Shown piece by piece: positions 1 to 6,549 of a stretch of 20,041 nt of DNA (within the stretch, counting starts at the first letter, position 1; each line of letters begins with the position of its first letter). Origin of the DNA: an uncultured Oscillibacter sp. (GTDB lineage Bacteria > Bacillota > Clostridia > Oscillospirales > Oscillospiraceae). Location of the stretch: assembly GCF_910579365.1 (NCBI RefSeq), contig NZ_CAJTUX010000052.1, positions 1 to 20,041 on the forward strand, written 5' to 3'. Below the pieces are notes generated by a model that did no database searches, was not told where the DNA came from, and saw nothing but the letters and a program-made list of their open reading frames with translations. The position numbers were made by a program, and so were the translations under genes.

Positions 1-954
1 GCCGGGTGTCTGAATCGGGCGCTCTCCGCCTCCTGGCTGTCCGCCCTGTTCTGGAACGCGCTTGCCCGCCCTGCGGTGCCGTTGTTCCTCATGGCCAGCG
101 GGGCCCTGCTGCTGCCGCCGGAGCGGGAGATGACCCTCCGCAAGCTCTATACCAGGACCATGCCCCGGATACTGGCGGCCCTCTTCTTCTGGGCCGCCTG
201 CTATAAGCTGGCGTTCCTGGCGCTGATGGACAGCCTCACCCCCTGGGACCTGGAGGCGGCGGCAAAGAACCTCCTTCTCTTTCGCCACGAGGAGCATCTT
301 TACTATCTTCACATCATGCTCCTGGTTTACGCCTTCCTCCCCGTCACCCGGCTGATTGCCCGCCATGGGGACCGGCGGCTTCTGGAATACGCCTTGGGGC
401 TTTGGTTCCTTCTGGGCATTCTGTACCCCACCCTTCGGACCTTCTGGCCCTTCACGCTGCTGGCGGGCATTCCGGTTCAGTGGCGGATGAACATGGCTTA
501 CGCCTCCATCGGCTACACCCTGCTGGGGTACTGGCAGACGGCTGCCCACCCCCGCCCCCGGCGGGAAAGCTGCGCTTTGCTGCTGGCGGGCTTTCTTTTG
601 ACCTTCGGCGGAACCTGGGCCGCCTCCGCCGCCGCGGGAAAGACGGACGGCCACTTTCTGGAGGGCATGGGCGCCGGGGTCTTTCTGGAGGCCCTTGGAA
701 TCTGGGGCCTGTGCCAGTCCGTCCCCCTTCCGGAGCGGGCCGGGCGCGCCGTGACCTATGTCTCCAAAGCCTCCTTCTGCGTCTTCCTGACCCACGTCTT
801 CTTTTTGCAGTTCTTCGCCCGCCACGGCCTCCGGGCGGCGGACGGGCCGGTACTGCTCGCCGTGCCGCTGGTCTCCGTCCTGCTTCTGGCCTGCGGCTGC
901 GGGACGTACGCCTTGCTCTCCCGTGTTCCGGGGGTCCGGCGCTGGCTGATTTGA
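1..954 (+). CDS. Acyltransferase family 3 membrane protein (5' end missing)
   Basis: An open frame runs from the first base to a TGA at 952-954, giving 317 codons with no start in view, so the gene begins upstream of the window. The protein is strongly hydrophobic with many membrane-spanning stretches. Near the start it has the segment RPAVPLFLMASGALLLP, typical of the acyltransferase-3 (OafA/WecH-like) family, and near the end the segment VSKASFCVFLTHVFFLQ, also usual there. Proteins of this family sit in the cytoplasmic membrane and transfer acetyl, succinyl or other acyl groups to surface sugars or lipids. The substrate cannot be told here. The ATG at 94 inside the frame is an internal methionine, not the start. 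A T-tailed hairpin follows at once (971-1023). Family assignment is fairly sure; substrate is unknown. Confidence 0.85.
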   Translation, partial: AGCLNRALSASWLSALFWNALARPAVPLFLMASGALLLPPEREMTLRKLYTRTMPRILAALFFWAACYKLAFLALMDSLTPWDLEAAAKNLLLFRHEEHLYYLHIMLLVYAFLPVTRLIARHGDRRLLEYALGLWFLLGILYPTLRTFWPFTLLAGIPVQWRMNMAYASIGYTLLGYWQTAAHPRPRRESCALLLAGFLLTFGGTWAASAAAGKTDGHFLEGMGAGVFLEALGIWGLCQSVPLPERAGRAVTYVSKASFCVFLTHVFFLQFFARHGLRAADGPVLLAVPLVSVLLLACGCGTYALLSRVPGVRRWLI

Positions 955-970
955 CCGTCCGAATAAAATT

Positions 971-1023
971 CGCCTCCTGCGGCATACTGTCATCCACTGA
1001 CATCTGCCACGGGAGGCGTTTTT
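971..1023 (+). terminator. Long hairpin with T5 tail that also contains the ribosome site of the next gene
   Basis: Bases 971-984 pair with 1005-1018 (14 positions, one mismatch and one G-T wobble), and TGTCA 988-992 pairs with TGACA 998-1002 around a 5-base loop. TTTTT (1019-1023) follows. This has the form of an intrinsic terminator for the acyltransferase gene. The 3' arm contains GGGAGG (1011-1016), the only good ribosome site for the ATG at 1025, so the fold would also hide it. See findings. Confidence 0.7.
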
Positions 1024-1024
1024 G

Positions 1025-1735
1025 ATGGAGCTTCTGCAAGACATTGGCATGACCGTATTGACGACCCTGCTGTCCATTCTGGCCCTGTTCCTTCTCACCA
1101 AGCTGATGGGGGCGAAACAGGTGTCCCAGATGACCATGTTCGACTATGTGGTGGGCATCACCATCGGCTCCGCCGCCGCAGAGCTGGCCACGGAACTGGA
1201 GGAGCCTCACAAGCCCCTCACCGCCCTCATCGTCTACGGTCTGGTGGCCGTGACCATTTCCATTCTCTGCTGCAAATCCCTGAAAATCCGCTCCGTCGTC
1301 ACTGGGCGGCCTCTGGTTCTGCTGGAGGACGGCGTGATCTATCGGGAGAACCTGAAAAAGGCCAAGCTGGACCTGAACGAGTTTTTGACCTACTGCCGCA
1401 TTGGCGGCTGGTTCGACCTCAGCCAGCTCCAGACGGCGGTCTTCGAGCACAACGGCACCGTCAGCTTCCTGCCCAAGGAGACGGACCGCCCCGCCACGCC
1501 GGCGGACCTGAACAAAAATCCCGCCCAGTCCCAGGTCCAGACTCCCTTTATCATGGACGGAAAGCTGCTTCGCGGCAACCTCCGCCAGTCCGGGAAGGAG
1601 GATGAATGGGTCCGCCGCTCCCTCCTCCGCCAGGGCTACCGGGACGAGGGGGAGGTCTTCCTGGCCCTCTGGGGCGGCGGGGAGGATTTGACCGTTTTTC
1701 CCCGGGACCCGAGGCGAAAGCCGGAGCGCTCATAG
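1025..1735 (+). CDS. DUF421 (YetF-type) membrane protein
   Basis: The protein has 236 residues from the ATG at 1025, which has GGGAGG 8 bases upstream. A TTG codon directly precedes the ATG and is a less likely start. The N-terminal ~85 residues carry about three membrane segments (around residues 7-25, 38-55 and 64-82). They are followed by a soluble part containing VVTGRPLVLLEDGVIYRENL and FLTYCRIGGWFDLSQLQ, the pattern of the DUF421/YetF domain family seen across Bacillota. Bacillus YetF/YdfS-type proteins are envelope proteins of poorly defined role. Length is usual for the family. The C-terminal tail is charged and probably disordered. No separate promoter is visible upstream, and the ribosome site lies in the terminator-like hairpin 971-1018, which suggests low or conditional expression. 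Confidence 0.88.
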   Translation: MELLQDIGMTVLTTLLSILALFLLTKLMGAKQVSQMTMFDYVVGITIGSAAAELATELEEPHKPLTALIVYGLVAVTISILCCKSLKIRSVVTGRPLVLLEDGVIYRENLKKAKLDLNEFLTYCRIGGWFDLSQLQTAVFEHNGTVSFLPKETDRPATPADLNKNPAQSQVQTPFIMDGKLLRGNLRQSGKEDEWVRRSLLRQGYRDEGEVFLALWGGGEDLTVFPRDPRRKPERS

Positions 1736-1785
1736 AGAACGGGCTTTGTCCCGTCTCCCTCGAAGCATGGCAGCCCCAAGAGAAT

Positions 1786-1807
1786 GGGAGGGGACGAAGC
1801 CCCTCCC
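1786..1807 (-). terminator. Hairpin between convergent DUF421 and HAD genes
   Basis: GGGAGGGG (1786-1793) pairs with CCCCTCCC (1800-1807) around a 6-base loop. Read on the minus strand it is followed by ATTCTCTT, a weak T-rich tail, so it most likely ends the leftward HAD/MBL transcript. A smaller stem, ACGGG/CCCGT, lies near 1739-1753. Confidence 0.5.
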
Positions 1808-1840
1808 CCGCACGTCATGTTTTCAGGGTCTCCGCCCGCC

Positions 1841-2497
1841 TCAATGGGAGAGAATCCATTCCTCCAGCGCCTCCGGCGTGTCCACCACGGCCACGGCTCC
1901 GGCCTCCTCCAGCTCTCCCGGCGGGGCGTAGCCGAAGAACTCCACCCCGGCGCAGGCCACGCCGCAGGCCCGGGCCCCCAGCACGTCAAACTTCCGGTCC
2001 CCCACCATCAGCACCTGGGGCAGGTCCTGTTCCGTCAGCCCCAGCTGCCGCATGGCCTCCCGGACCACGTCCTCCTTCTCCCAGTCCCCGTTGGGCGGGC
2101 TGCCCACCAGGGCGGAGAGATGGGGCGTGAAGCCGAACCGGGCGCAGATGGACACGCAGAGATTCTCCGGCTTGGAGGAGGCCAGGGCCAGCACATACCC
2201 CCGCTCCCGCAGGCGGCCCATGACCTCCGCCATGCCGGGGGCCGCCCGGTTCTCGTACTGACCCACGGGCTCGTAGTGAAGGCGGAAACGCTCCACGGCG
2301 TCCGCCGCCTTTTCCGCGCTGTAGCCGCAAAAGCGCATAAAGGAATCCTGGAGAGGCGGGCCGATAAAGCGGAGCAGCGTCTCCTCCGGCGGCGCCGGGT
2401 CTCCGTATTCCGCGACGGTCTCCCGGACGCAGTGGAGGATGCCCTCCCGGGAATCCGTCAGGGTGCCGTCCAGGTCAAATAAAATGTAGCGATACAT
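1841..2497 (-). CDS. HAD-superfamily phosphatase (phosphoglycolate-phosphatase/5'-nucleotidase-like)
   Basis: A cytoplasmic protein of 218 residues, normal for subfamily IA HAD phosphatases. All four motifs are visible: motif I DLDGTLTDS (nucleophile D8, acid/base D10), motif II Ser in LALASSKP (S107/S108), motif III Lys around K141, and motif IV VGDRKFDVLGA (D167, D171). A helical cap lies between residues ~16 and 80. Such enzymes remove phosphate from small molecules; phosphoglycolate, nucleotides and pyrophosphate are all possible, so I give no symbol. The ATG at 2497 has GGAGAG just upstream, and only 3 bases separate it from the stop of the metallo-beta-lactamase-fold gene. The two are therefore almost certainly co-transcribed and translationally coupled. 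The function link between them is unknown. Confidence 0.9.
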   Translation of the reverse strand: MYRYILFDLDGTLTDSREGILHCVRETVAEYGDPAPPEETLLRFIGPPLQDSFMRFCGYSAEKAADAVERFRLHYEPVGQYENRAAPGMAEVMGRLRERGYVLALASSKPENLCVSICARFGFTPHLSALVGSPPNGDWEKEDVVREAMRQLGLTEQDLPQVLMVGDRKFDVLGARACGVACAGVEFFGYAPPGELEEAGAVAVVDTPEALEEWILSH

Positions 2498-2500
2498 ATG

Positions 2501-3247
2501 TCAGCTCTCCTCACAGAATTTTGGCACGGTCACGCCCCGGGCATTCCCGTCCAGTTCCAGGGACGGGCCCTCCAGCCGCCGCACCTCGCCGGCGGGCCAG
2601 AGGGACAAAAACGCCTCCGCCCCGCCCACGTTGGGCAGGCCGTAAGGGGCATGGCGGTAGTGCATGGGCACCACGCACCGGGGTCTCAGCGCCTCGCAGA
2701 CGGCCTTGGCCTCCTGGGCGTCCACGGTGTAGACGCCGCCCACAGGAATCAGCGCCGCGTCCAGATGGCCGATGGCGGCGGCCTGTTCCGCCGTCAGCTG
2801 GTGGCCCAGGTCCCCCAGGTGGGCCGCCGTGACGCCGCCCGCCGAGAGGATGTGGATGGTATTCCCTCCCCGGAGGGTCCCGCCTTCGCCGTCGTGAAAG
2901 GTCTCCACCCTGCGGATGGAGAAGGGGCAGGCGCCGTCGAAGGGGACCTCCTCCGCCTGGTCCGCGGCGTTGTGGTCAAAGTGGCCGTGGCTGCACAGGA
3001 TTTTGTGGACACAGAGTTCCTCCTCCGCCAGGGGCGGGGTTTCTCCCTCCACAAAGATCCGCGTCTTTTTCGCCAGGGTATAGAAGCCCTCTCCCGCCCG
3101 GCGGGCATGTTCTTCCCAAAGGGCGGCCCGGCGGGCGGTCTCCGCCAGGGGCGGGTAGCCTTCCACGCCGGTGTAGGGGTCCAGCAGAATTCGATAGCCG
3201 TCCTGCTCCAGCAGGAAGCACGCGTGGCCCAGCCAGGTGAGTTTCAT
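2501..3247 (-). CDS. Metallo-beta-lactamase-fold metal-dependent hydrolase (UlaG/UPF0173-like)
   Basis: The protein has 248 residues. It opens with MKLTWLGHACFLLE, as UlaG/YtkL-type MBL-fold hydrolases do, and has the metal-binding motif SHGHFDHN (H87, H89, D91, H92), a second ligand region AAHLGDLG (H143, D146) and PMHYRH near residue 196. No signal peptide is seen, so it should be cytoplasmic. Family members are Zn/Mn hydrolases with mostly unknown substrates. An insert of about 40 residues (roughly 28-75, from YTGVEGYPPLAET) sits between the first strand and the HxHxDH motif. The ATG at 3247 has GGAGGA 8 bases upstream. A strong leftward terminator (3281-3313) ends only ~33 bases before this start, and I find no convincing promoter between them. 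Confidence 0.9.
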   Translation of the reverse strand: MKLTWLGHACFLLEQDGYRILLDPYTGVEGYPPLAETARRAALWEEHARRAGEGFYTLAKKTRIFVEGETPPLAEEELCVHKILCSHGHFDHNAADQAEEVPFDGACPFSIRRVETFHDGEGGTLRGGNTIHILSAGGVTAAHLGDLGHQLTAEQAAAIGHLDAALIPVGGVYTVDAQEAKAVCEALRPRCVVPMHYRHAPYGLPNVGGAEAFLSLWPAGEVRRLEGPSLELDGNARGVTVPKFCEES

Positions 3248-3280
3248 ACCGGCATCCTCCTTATCGGTAATAGGTTATTG

Positions 3281-3313
3281 AAAAAAATCAGGGGCGGACA
3301 TGGGTCCGCCCCT
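3281..3313 (-). terminator. Strong intrinsic terminator after the DUF4349 gene
   Basis: GGGGCGGAC (3291-3299) and GTCCGCCCC (3304-3312) form a perfect 9-bp stem with a 4-base loop. On the minus strand it is followed, after TGA, by seven T (A-run 3281-3287). It ends the DUF4349 transcript just before the metallo-hydrolase start. The same stem occurs again at 14444-14467. Confidence 0.9.
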
Positions 3314-3327
3314 TCAGTATAGCAGTT

Positions 3328-4335
3328 TCAGCGCTGTTTGTCATCCGGGTTTTTCGGCTCCTGGCTCTTCCGCCGGAAGAATCCGCTCTCCCGGCCGCCG
3401 GACCCGCCGAAGGACGCCGTCCCCCGGGCCTGTTTCCGCCGGGAAATCCGCACCGCCAGAAGGACGATCAGCGCCAGGACAAGCATCCAAAGCCAGTTGA
3501 AGGCCAGGAAAATGGCCAGTCCCTGGAGGAAGTCCACAAAGGCCTGGAGTCCATCCACAAAGGCGTTCCCCAGACGGCTCTGGAAGGTGGGCGGAGCCTC
3601 CTCCACCGTGGACAGGCGGACGACCTCCCGGAGGCGGATCTCCACGGTGGCGAAGTCCACCAAGGCGTCGTAATGCCGGAGGGAGCCCGTCAGCTGCTCG
3701 ATCTGAAGCTCCGTCTCGGCGATGGCGCTCTCCAGGGCGATGATGTCCTCCATATTCTCCGCCTTGGCCAGCAGCATCTGAAGCCGCTCCATCTTGGTCT
3801 TTTGGGTCGTCAGGCGGCTCTCCGTGTCATAGTACATCTCGCTGATGTTCTGGGCGTTCCGGTCCTTCGCCACCACATGGCCGATTTCCCCCACGCTCTT
3901 CAAAAAGTCGTTGAACCGCGCGGAGGGAACGCGGACGGTGTAGCTGCCGTTCCGGCGGCCGTCGCCATAGCTTCCCGTGGAGGCGTATTCCAGATAGCCC
4001 CCCATCCGGTCCACCAGACTCTCCAGCCCGGCGGAGCAGCTGTCGAACTCCGTGGTCTCCACCTCCATGCTGGCGGTGTAGACCATCTTGGCGTTGGCCA
4101 GCCGGTCCTCTCCGCCGCCGTCCCCGAAGTCGTCCGCCGGGGCCTCCTGGGGCTCGTCGGGCTCGAAGCCCCACTCCTGCGCGGCGCTGTTCCAATTTTC
4201 GCCGCTCGCCCCGCCGCTGCTGGCGGAAGGGCCGGCGCTTCCAGAGTCCGATCCGCTCATGGCGCCTCCTCCGCAGGCGGTAAGGGTCAGGGCCGCCAGC
4301 AGGGCAGCCAAAATCAGGGCAAGTCCTCTTTTCAT
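3328..4335 (-). CDS. DUF4349-domain lipoprotein
   Basis: The protein has 335 residues. It starts with a lipoprotein signal: MKR, a hydrophobic run, then LTAC with the lipidated cysteine at C21. A Ser/Gly/Glu-rich linker follows to about residue 85, then the DUF4349 core (~85-250). The core includes VYTASMEVETTEFDS, GGYLEYASTG and a long charged coiled coil (around RLTTQKTKMERLQMLLAKAE, ~155-200). A membrane segment follows near 268-292 (FNWLWMLVLALIVLLAV), then a basic cytoplasmic tail. It is therefore anchored in the outer leaflet of the membrane at one end and by a transmembrane helix at the other. The role of DUF4349 is not established; an envelope stress role is often guessed. The ribosome site is AAAGGAGG just upstream of the ATG at 4335. 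Confidence 0.92.
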   Translation of the reverse strand: MKRGLALILAALLAALTLTACGGGAMSGSDSGSAGPSASSGGASGENWNSAAQEWGFEPDEPQEAPADDFGDGGGEDRLANAKMVYTASMEVETTEFDSCSAGLESLVDRMGGYLEYASTGSYGDGRRNGSYTVRVPSARFNDFLKSVGEIGHVVAKDRNAQNISEMYYDTESRLTTQKTKMERLQMLLAKAENMEDIIALESAIAETELQIEQLTGSLRHYDALVDFATVEIRLREVVRLSTVEEAPPTFQSRLGNAFVDGLQAFVDFLQGLAIFLAFNWLWMLVLALIVLLAVRISRRKQARGTASFGGSGGRESGFFRRKSQEPKNPDDKQR

Positions 4336-4431
4336 CCGTGCGTCCTCCTTTTTCTGCCCCGTCTTCCATTCAGGGCTTTACTGATATAGACGAATTACGG
4401 GAAGGAAAGGTTCCGGGGTTTTTCCAAACAT

Positions 4432-5061
4432 TCAGTCCATCACCGTCTCCCAGGTCCCGGCCCGGTACGCGTCAAAGCACATGCGGATCTGCTCCTCCGT
4501 GGTCTTCTCCTCCGCCAGGGGCGGCAGCTCATCCAGGGAGAAGTATTCGCTGGCCGTGGTCTCGATATTGCTCTGAAACTCCCCGCCAACCACGGTGCAG
4601 AGGACGAAAATCTTGCACACCTTCCAGGCGTAGACAGGCCGGTTGTGCTTCTCCCGGTCCTGTACGGCGACGACTCTCCACGGCGCCACCTCCAGTCCCG
4701 CCTCCTCCCGGGCCTCCTTCACCACGTTCTCCATAACGGAGACGTTCACATCCACCCAGCCTCCGGGGAGGGACCATTTCCCCGTGTTCTCCCGGACCAG
4801 AAGAATTTTCCCATCCTGAATAATGGCGGCCCGGGTGTCCAGCTTAGGGGTCTGGTAGCCGGTCTCGCAGCAGAAGAGGTCCTTCACCGTCTCCAGGGGC
4901 AGCTCCGTCTTGTACGAAAGCATCTCCGCGGCAATGTCCCGCAGGCGCTGGAAGCGCTCCCGGTCAAAGGGGTCCTCGCTGTAGGTCAAACCCGCCTGCC
5001 CCATGGCCTGAAGCTCCACCGCCCAGTCCAACCAGGGGCTTGTCCGCCTCGTCTCGTTCAT
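4432..5061 (-). CDS. Nudix hydrolase with N-terminal extension (ADP-ribose pyrophosphatase-like)
   Basis: The protein has 209 residues. Residues 1-70 form the helical N-terminal domain found in a Bacillota group of Nudix enzymes (PWLDWAVELQAMGQAGL, then YSEDPFDRERF). The catalytic domain starts near residue 75. The Nudix box spans G101-L123 and contains KEAREEAGL, so the metal-binding glutamates E116, E119 and E120 are present. The conserved Glu six residues after the first Gly is Val (V107), and the usual Arg is Lys (K115). Likely substrates are nucleoside diphosphate derivatives such as ADP-ribose. The start at 5061 has AAAAGGAGGG 7 bases upstream. That ribosome site abuts the T-tail of a terminator (5078-5105), leaving no room for a promoter, so expression probably depends on read-through from the SprA-type gene. 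Confidence 0.92.
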   Translation of the reverse strand: MNETRRTSPWLDWAVELQAMGQAGLTYSEDPFDRERFQRLRDIAAEMLSYKTELPLETVKDLFCCETGYQTPKLDTRAAIIQDGKILLVRENTGKWSLPGGWVDVNVSVMENVVKEAREEAGLEVAPWRVVAVQDREKHNRPVYAWKVCKIFVLCTVVGGEFQSNIETTASEYFSLDELPPLAEEKTTEEQIRMCFDAYRAGTWETVMD

Positions 5062-5077
5062 GGTACGCCCTCCTTTT

Positions 5078-5105
5078 AAAAAACAGGGCTCCGTCTCCGG
5101 AGCCC
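5078..5105 (-). terminator. Intrinsic terminator after the SprA-related gene
   Basis: GGGCTCCG (5086-5093) pairs with CGGAGCCC (5098-5105), loop TCTC. On the minus strand it is followed by TG and six T (5078-5083). It lies 13 bases from the stop of the SprA-related gene and directly against the Nudix ribosome site. Confidence 0.88.
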
Positions 5106-5118
5106 CGTCTGGTATCGA

Positions 5119-6039
5119 TCACGCCACCGCCGAGAAGGGGAGCCGCGTCTTCTGTTTTTCCTCATTCTGCCGGGCGGCGTCCTGCTGCGCGGCGTTGCCG
5201 GTGTCCGCCTTGGTGACGGTGCGGGTGGTCCCTCCGGAGACGAAAGCCTTTCCGCACTCCGGGCAGATCTCCGTGTGCATGGTCACGCTCTGGCTGACCA
5301 CCTTTCGCCCCTCCCGGTCGGCCTTGGCCTGTTCCCGGTAGACGTGTTCCATCTCATGGCCCCGGACGGCGGAGGCCGCCTGTTCCGGCTTGATGTTGGT
5401 GGGCGTCTGGAAGGAGACGCCCATGTCGTCGGACCCGTCCTGATACTTCCGTTCCTCACAGGTCTGGCACTCGCCCTCCTCCAGGGCCTCCTGGGCGCTC
5501 TGCACTCCCTGGGCGGTTTCCTCCTGAGACGCTTCCGACTTCTCCTGACCCGGCAAAACGGCGTCCCTCTTCAGCTCCGGCAGACCGGGGACGTCTTCCT
5601 CCGCTGCGCCCTGTTCCAGAACATTCTCCGCGCCCTCCAAATCGTTCTTAGCCAAAGCGTCCTCAGCCCTGGACAGCTGCCCCTCCAGGGTGTTCAGCCT
5701 GGAGTTCTCCGCAGGGGAGAGTCCTTCTTTCATAAAGACCCCCTCCAGGCCGACCTCGCCCCGGACCATCCGCATCCGCCCGGCCATAGCGGCGGGATCG
5801 TTCTCCAGCCGCTTCGTCAGCTCCGGCAGGGACACCTCATCCCGCGAGACCGGAACCGCCGCGTCCACAGGCTGCACCGGCGTACCAGGGGAAGGTGCCT
5901 TCCGCGCCGTCCAAGTCTGACCTGTCCGAGCCTGCTGGGCGTCCTGTGCATTTCGGACATTCTCAGCCAGCCGCGTCCTGTAAAAGGACCCGACATACCC
6001 CATACCAAAGCCGCCGACACCGGAAATTCCGCCAATCAT
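5119..6039 (-). CDS. SprA-related family putative zinc metalloprotease
   Basis: The protein has 306 residues. The N-terminus MIGGISGVGGFGMGYVGSFY is Gly-rich but has no clear signal peptide. The middle (~70-190) is charged and helical. The conserved end begins with CQTCEERKYQDGSDD (C191, C194), followed by VSFQTPTNIKPEQAASAVRGHEMEHV, which has an HExxH zinc-protease motif (H228, E229, H232), and then ICPECGKAFVSGGTTRT (C259, C262). This arrangement (CxxC, HExxH, CxxCG...SGG) is that of the SprA-related family of uncharacterised proteins. Catalytic activity is inferred only from HExxH. Two CxxC pairs could bind a second metal. The ATG at 6039 has GAGGTGA 5 bases upstream. A possible promoter TTGCGG-N16-TATGCT lies around 6116-6143. 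The gene stands alone, with a terminator behind it. Confidence 0.85.
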   Translation of the reverse strand: MIGGISGVGGFGMGYVGSFYRTRLAENVRNAQDAQQARTGQTWTARKAPSPGTPVQPVDAAVPVSRDEVSLPELTKRLENDPAAMAGRMRMVRGEVGLEGVFMKEGLSPAENSRLNTLEGQLSRAEDALAKNDLEGAENVLEQGAAEEDVPGLPELKRDAVLPGQEKSEASQEETAQGVQSAQEALEEGECQTCEERKYQDGSDDMGVSFQTPTNIKPEQAASAVRGHEMEHVYREQAKADREGRKVVSQSVTMHTEICPECGKAFVSGGTTRTVTKADTGNAAQQDAARQNEEKQKTRLPFSAVA

Positions 6040-6162
6040 ACGCTCACCTCATTATCAAAACTAAAGAAACTCAAAGAAGTTGAAGTTCCGCTCCAACCGT
6101 CAACTCTACAAATACCAGCATACCACATTTTTCCCAAACCGCAAGCCCTTTTTTCCATCCCC

Positions 6163-6218
6163 CGTCCCTCGTCCCTCGTCCCCCGTCCCCCGTCCCTCGT
6201 CCCCCGTCCCTCGTCCCC
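6163..6218. repeat. Eight tandem copies of a 7-bp unit CGTCCCY
   Basis: The heptamer CGTCCCT or CGTCCCC is repeated eight times without interruption (last base order T,T,C,C,T,C,T,C). It lies between the tRNA-Leu terminator and the SprA-related gene, 124 bp upstream of that gene's start. No coding frame uses it convincingly. Confidence 0.95.
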
Positions 6219-6221
6219 CGC

Positions 6222-6262
6222 AAAAAAATCAACTGCGGACCCAGCGCAGCGGTCCGCAGTTG
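6222..6262 (-). terminator. Intrinsic terminator downstream of tRNA-Leu
   Basis: CAACTGCGGACC (6230-6241) and GGTCCGCAGTTG (6251-6262) form a perfect 12-bp stem with a 9-base loop. On the minus strand it is followed by A and seven T (6222-6228). It is the obvious end of the tRNA-Leu transcript, about 80 bp past the CCA end. Confidence 0.92.
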
Positions 6263-6270
6263 AAGGCGAA

Positions 6271-6337
6271 GGAATTCCCCGTCCGGCGGAGCTTTCCGCC
6301 CCTTCGGGGCGGGAAGCGCAGCGGTAAGGGGAATTCC
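6271..6337. repeat. Palindromic element with GGAATTCCCC/GGGGAATTCC arms
   Basis: Perfect 10-bp inverted arms at 6271-6280 and 6328-6337 enclose 47 bp with two inner hairpins: GGCGGA/TCCGCC (6285-6300) and GCCCC/GGGGC (6298-6310). It lies between the tRNA 3' end and its terminator, so it would be in the tRNA precursor trailer. The 11-mer AGCGCAGCGGT occurs both here (6315-6325) and in the terminator loop (6243-6253). It may be a small REP/MITE-like element or an RNA-processing structure; I cannot tell which. Confidence 0.6.
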
Positions 6338-6342
6338 TGAGC

Positions 6343-6427
6343 TGGTACGCCCGAGGGGACTTGAACCCCTACCCGTCGCCGGAATGGAACCTAAATCCAT
6401 CGTGTCTGCCAATTTCACCACGGGCGC
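6343..6427 (-). tRNA. tRNA-Leu (anticodon UAG)
   Basis: An 85-base class II tRNA with the CCA end encoded (TGG at 6343-6345 on the plus strand). The acceptor arms GCGCCCG and CGGGCGT pair over seven positions (the first G-U). The anticodon stem ATGGA/TCCAT holds the loop TTTAGGT, whose middle TAG reads CUA leucine codons. A long variable arm, as in all leucine tRNAs, precedes the GGTTCAAGTCC T-loop region. Promoter, palindromic trailer and terminator are all identifiable around it. Confidence 0.97.
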
Positions 6428-6440
6428 ATAACCAAGTCGT

Positions 6441-6469
6441 AGTATACCACAACCCCTCCCCGCCGTCCA
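6441..6469 (-). promoter_or_regulatory. Promoter of tRNA-Leu
   Basis: On the minus strand, TGGACG (6464-6469) is followed by 17 bases and TATACT (6441-6446). Transcription would start about 7 bases later, just before the mature tRNA 5' end at 6427. Confidence 0.75.
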
Positions 6470-6484
6470 CCCCTATTTTCCACC

Positions 6485-6513
6485 TTGCGCTTTTCCCCGA
6501 TCCGTTATACAAT
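6485..6513 (+). promoter_or_regulatory. Promoter of the pyridoxamine kinase gene
   Basis: TTGCGC (6485-6490), a 17-base spacer, and TACAAT (6508-6513), which matches five of six consensus -10 bases. It is 37 bases upstream of the start codon and diverges from the tRNA-Leu promoter. Confidence 0.7.
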
Positions 6514-6549
6514 AGTCCCCATCCATTCAACGAAAAGAGGAATCCCGCC

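Noticed and set aside
6163..6218. CRISPR array
   Set aside because: The unit is only 7 bp and the copies are directly joined without spacers.
6343..6427. tRNA-adjacent integration site with an inserted element
   Set aside because: No integrase, no direct repeat of the tRNA end, and ordinary chromosomal genes on both sides.
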